From a virus: DNA of 29,084 bases. The notes below the pieces were generated by a model. It was not told the DNA's origin, searched no databases, and saw nothing but the letters and a program-made list of their open reading frames with translations. Location: the IMG/VR virus record IMGVR_UViG_3300049825_000406, positions 1 through 29,084 of that record; one strand, written 5' to 3'. The stretch's first letter is position 1; each line of letters begins with the position of its first letter. Below, one piece after another: positions 28,303 through 29,084 of the stretch. Made by a program: the position numbers and the translations under genes.

Positions 28303-29084
28303 ATGGCAAATCGTGACATCGCCGCAACAGGCACAACCAACGTTGCAACGTTGGCGGCATTGCAAGCCGTCCTCTACGCAACACTGACGGCATATAAAGA
28401 ATATTTTGTCGTCGCGTCACAGAAAACATACAAGTGGGTAGCAGACGCCGTTTTTGGCGCGATCCGTCCAACCGACGCGCTATCTATCACGGGCGTAACA
28501 TTCACCAACGCCACGGACGTGGTGAACAAAACCGCTCACGGGTTTGTGAATGGTAATGCCGCTTACTTCCCACGTACATCGAATCTGGCACTGGCTACAG
28601 GCTTGAGCTACAACACGGTTTATTACGTTGTTGGAGCCACTGCAAACACTTTTCAAGTCTCTTTGACTTTAGGTGGAGCAGCAATCAACTTCACCTCAGA
28701 CGGTGGGACAATTGCGGTCACAGCCGACAACACAACCGACCTTCTGACCGCTGCGGCGCACGGGCTGAAAGATGACGATCAGGTATTTCTAACAGCTACC
28801 GCTTTTCCAACCGGATTAGCAGCAGCGACGATCTACTACGTCAAGCGAATCAGCGCAAATACCTTCCAACTCGCAGCTACGGCAGGCGGCGCGGCAATCA
28901 ACTTCACGACAGACGGAACCGCCGTTGTTGTGAATGGTGCTTTCGCAGCCAATCAAGCTGGCTGGTACGTGGCAGCCGATAACCAAGATGAGTACGTCAT
29001 TGACGCTTTGCCTGAAGTTATCACCCGTGTTGATGATTTGAATATCCGTGTATCCAACAAAGTTTTCGCCGCTGGCAACATTAC
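28303..29084 (+). CDS. Tail fibre-like protein with FCCH-type repeats (partial, runs off the window)
   Basis: At least 260 residues are visible. Two tandem repeats of about 70 residues (about 75-140 and 148-210) share AHG..., Y(Y)V, ANTFQ(V/L) and GGAAINF(T) segments. This pattern resembles the E1 FCCH-type domain found in many phage tail proteins, probably a beta-rich adhesion module. The N-terminus is helical (TLAALQAVLYATLTAYKEYF). No stop occurs before the window edge, so the full length is unknown. It may be a tail or baseplate fibre. Confidence 0.65.
   Translation, partial: MANRDIAATGTTNVATLAALQAVLYATLTAYKEYFVVASQKTYKWVADAVFGAIRPTDALSITGVTFTNATDVVNKTAHGFVNGNAAYFPRTSNLALATGLSYNTVYYVVGATANTFQVSLTLGGAAINFTSDGGTIAVTADNTTDLLTAAAHGLKDDDQVFLTATAFPTGLAAATIYYVKRISANTFQLAATAGGAAINFTTDGTAVVVNGAFAANQAGWYVAADNQDEYVIDALPEVITRVDDLNIRVSNKVFAAGNI

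Noticed and set aside
1-29084. tRNA genes, rRNA, CRISPR arrays, insertion sequences, integrase-type att sites
   Set aside because: None could be recognised; integration is explained by the MuA-like transposase, and no end repeats or target duplication are visible in the window.

Overview
The window is most of a Mu-like transposable phage or prophage with siphovirus-type (long tail) structural genes. The main evidence is a DDE transposase of the MuA kind beside a MuB-like AAA+ ATPase, GemA-like early proteins, and a Mu-type head module in the usual order: small terminase, large terminase, portal, gpF-like minor head protein, gpI-like protease with a nested scaffold, decoration protein, capsid. 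No rRNA, tRNA, CRISPR array or clear host gene is visible, so the host cannot be named. Base composition is moderate, ribosome binding sites are of the GGAGG type, and ATGA/TAATG overlaps are common, all as expected for a bacterial phage.

Layout. (1) 1-9,935 is an early block read leftward (minus strand). Starting from the control region it runs: Cro/Ner-like HTH protein, Rha-family regulator with an added HTH, a small membrane protein, several small early proteins, two winged-helix-like DNA-binding proteins, a coiled-coil protein, a membrane/coiled-coil protein, a GemA-like protein, transposase A, ATPase B, four very small genes, and a Gp37/Gp68 (DUF5131) gene broken by a one-base frameshift. 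Many gaps in this block hold hairpins. (2) 9,936-10,030 is the switch: a leftward promoter (TTGACG, 17 bp, TACATT) with a perfect inverted repeat in its spacer. (3) 9,997-11,822 is a rightward immunity block: HTH repressor with an in-frame amber codon, a small unknown protein, an ImmA/IrrE-type metallopeptidase and a putative lipoprotein. (4) 11,823-12,594 holds a leftward excisionase-like HTH gene whose frame stays open after its TGA. (5) 12,595-15,354 holds a possible Gam-like protein and a lysis-type cassette: 42-residue membrane peptide, CHAP endolysin, membrane proteins and a lipoprotein. (6) 15,355-23,222 is DNA packaging and head, closed by a terminator after the capsid. (7) 23,239-29,084 is connectors and tail: connector proteins, a 373-residue tail-tube candidate, a tail assembly chaperone pair joined by a -1 frameshift site, and the start of a tail fibre-like protein that runs off the window.

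Putative logic. The HTH repressor and the Cro/Ner-like protein would compete at the divergent control region. The ImmA-like peptidase and the Rha-like protein may relieve repression. Early leftward transcription gives replication and transposition functions, with a terminator just before the transposase that could limit it. Late rightward transcription gives lysis and virion genes. Unlike Mu, where nearly everything except the repressor is read in one direction, here the A/B module faces away from the head genes.

The most notable signals are translational recoding and nested starts: a textbook A AAA AAC site with a downstream stem in the tail chaperone gene, an A10 run at the portal-gpF junction whose -1 frame fuses the two proteins, an internal GTG start with a strong ribosome binding site inside the protease gene (Mu I/Z arrangement), and three genes whose reading frame continues past a stop or single-base slip.
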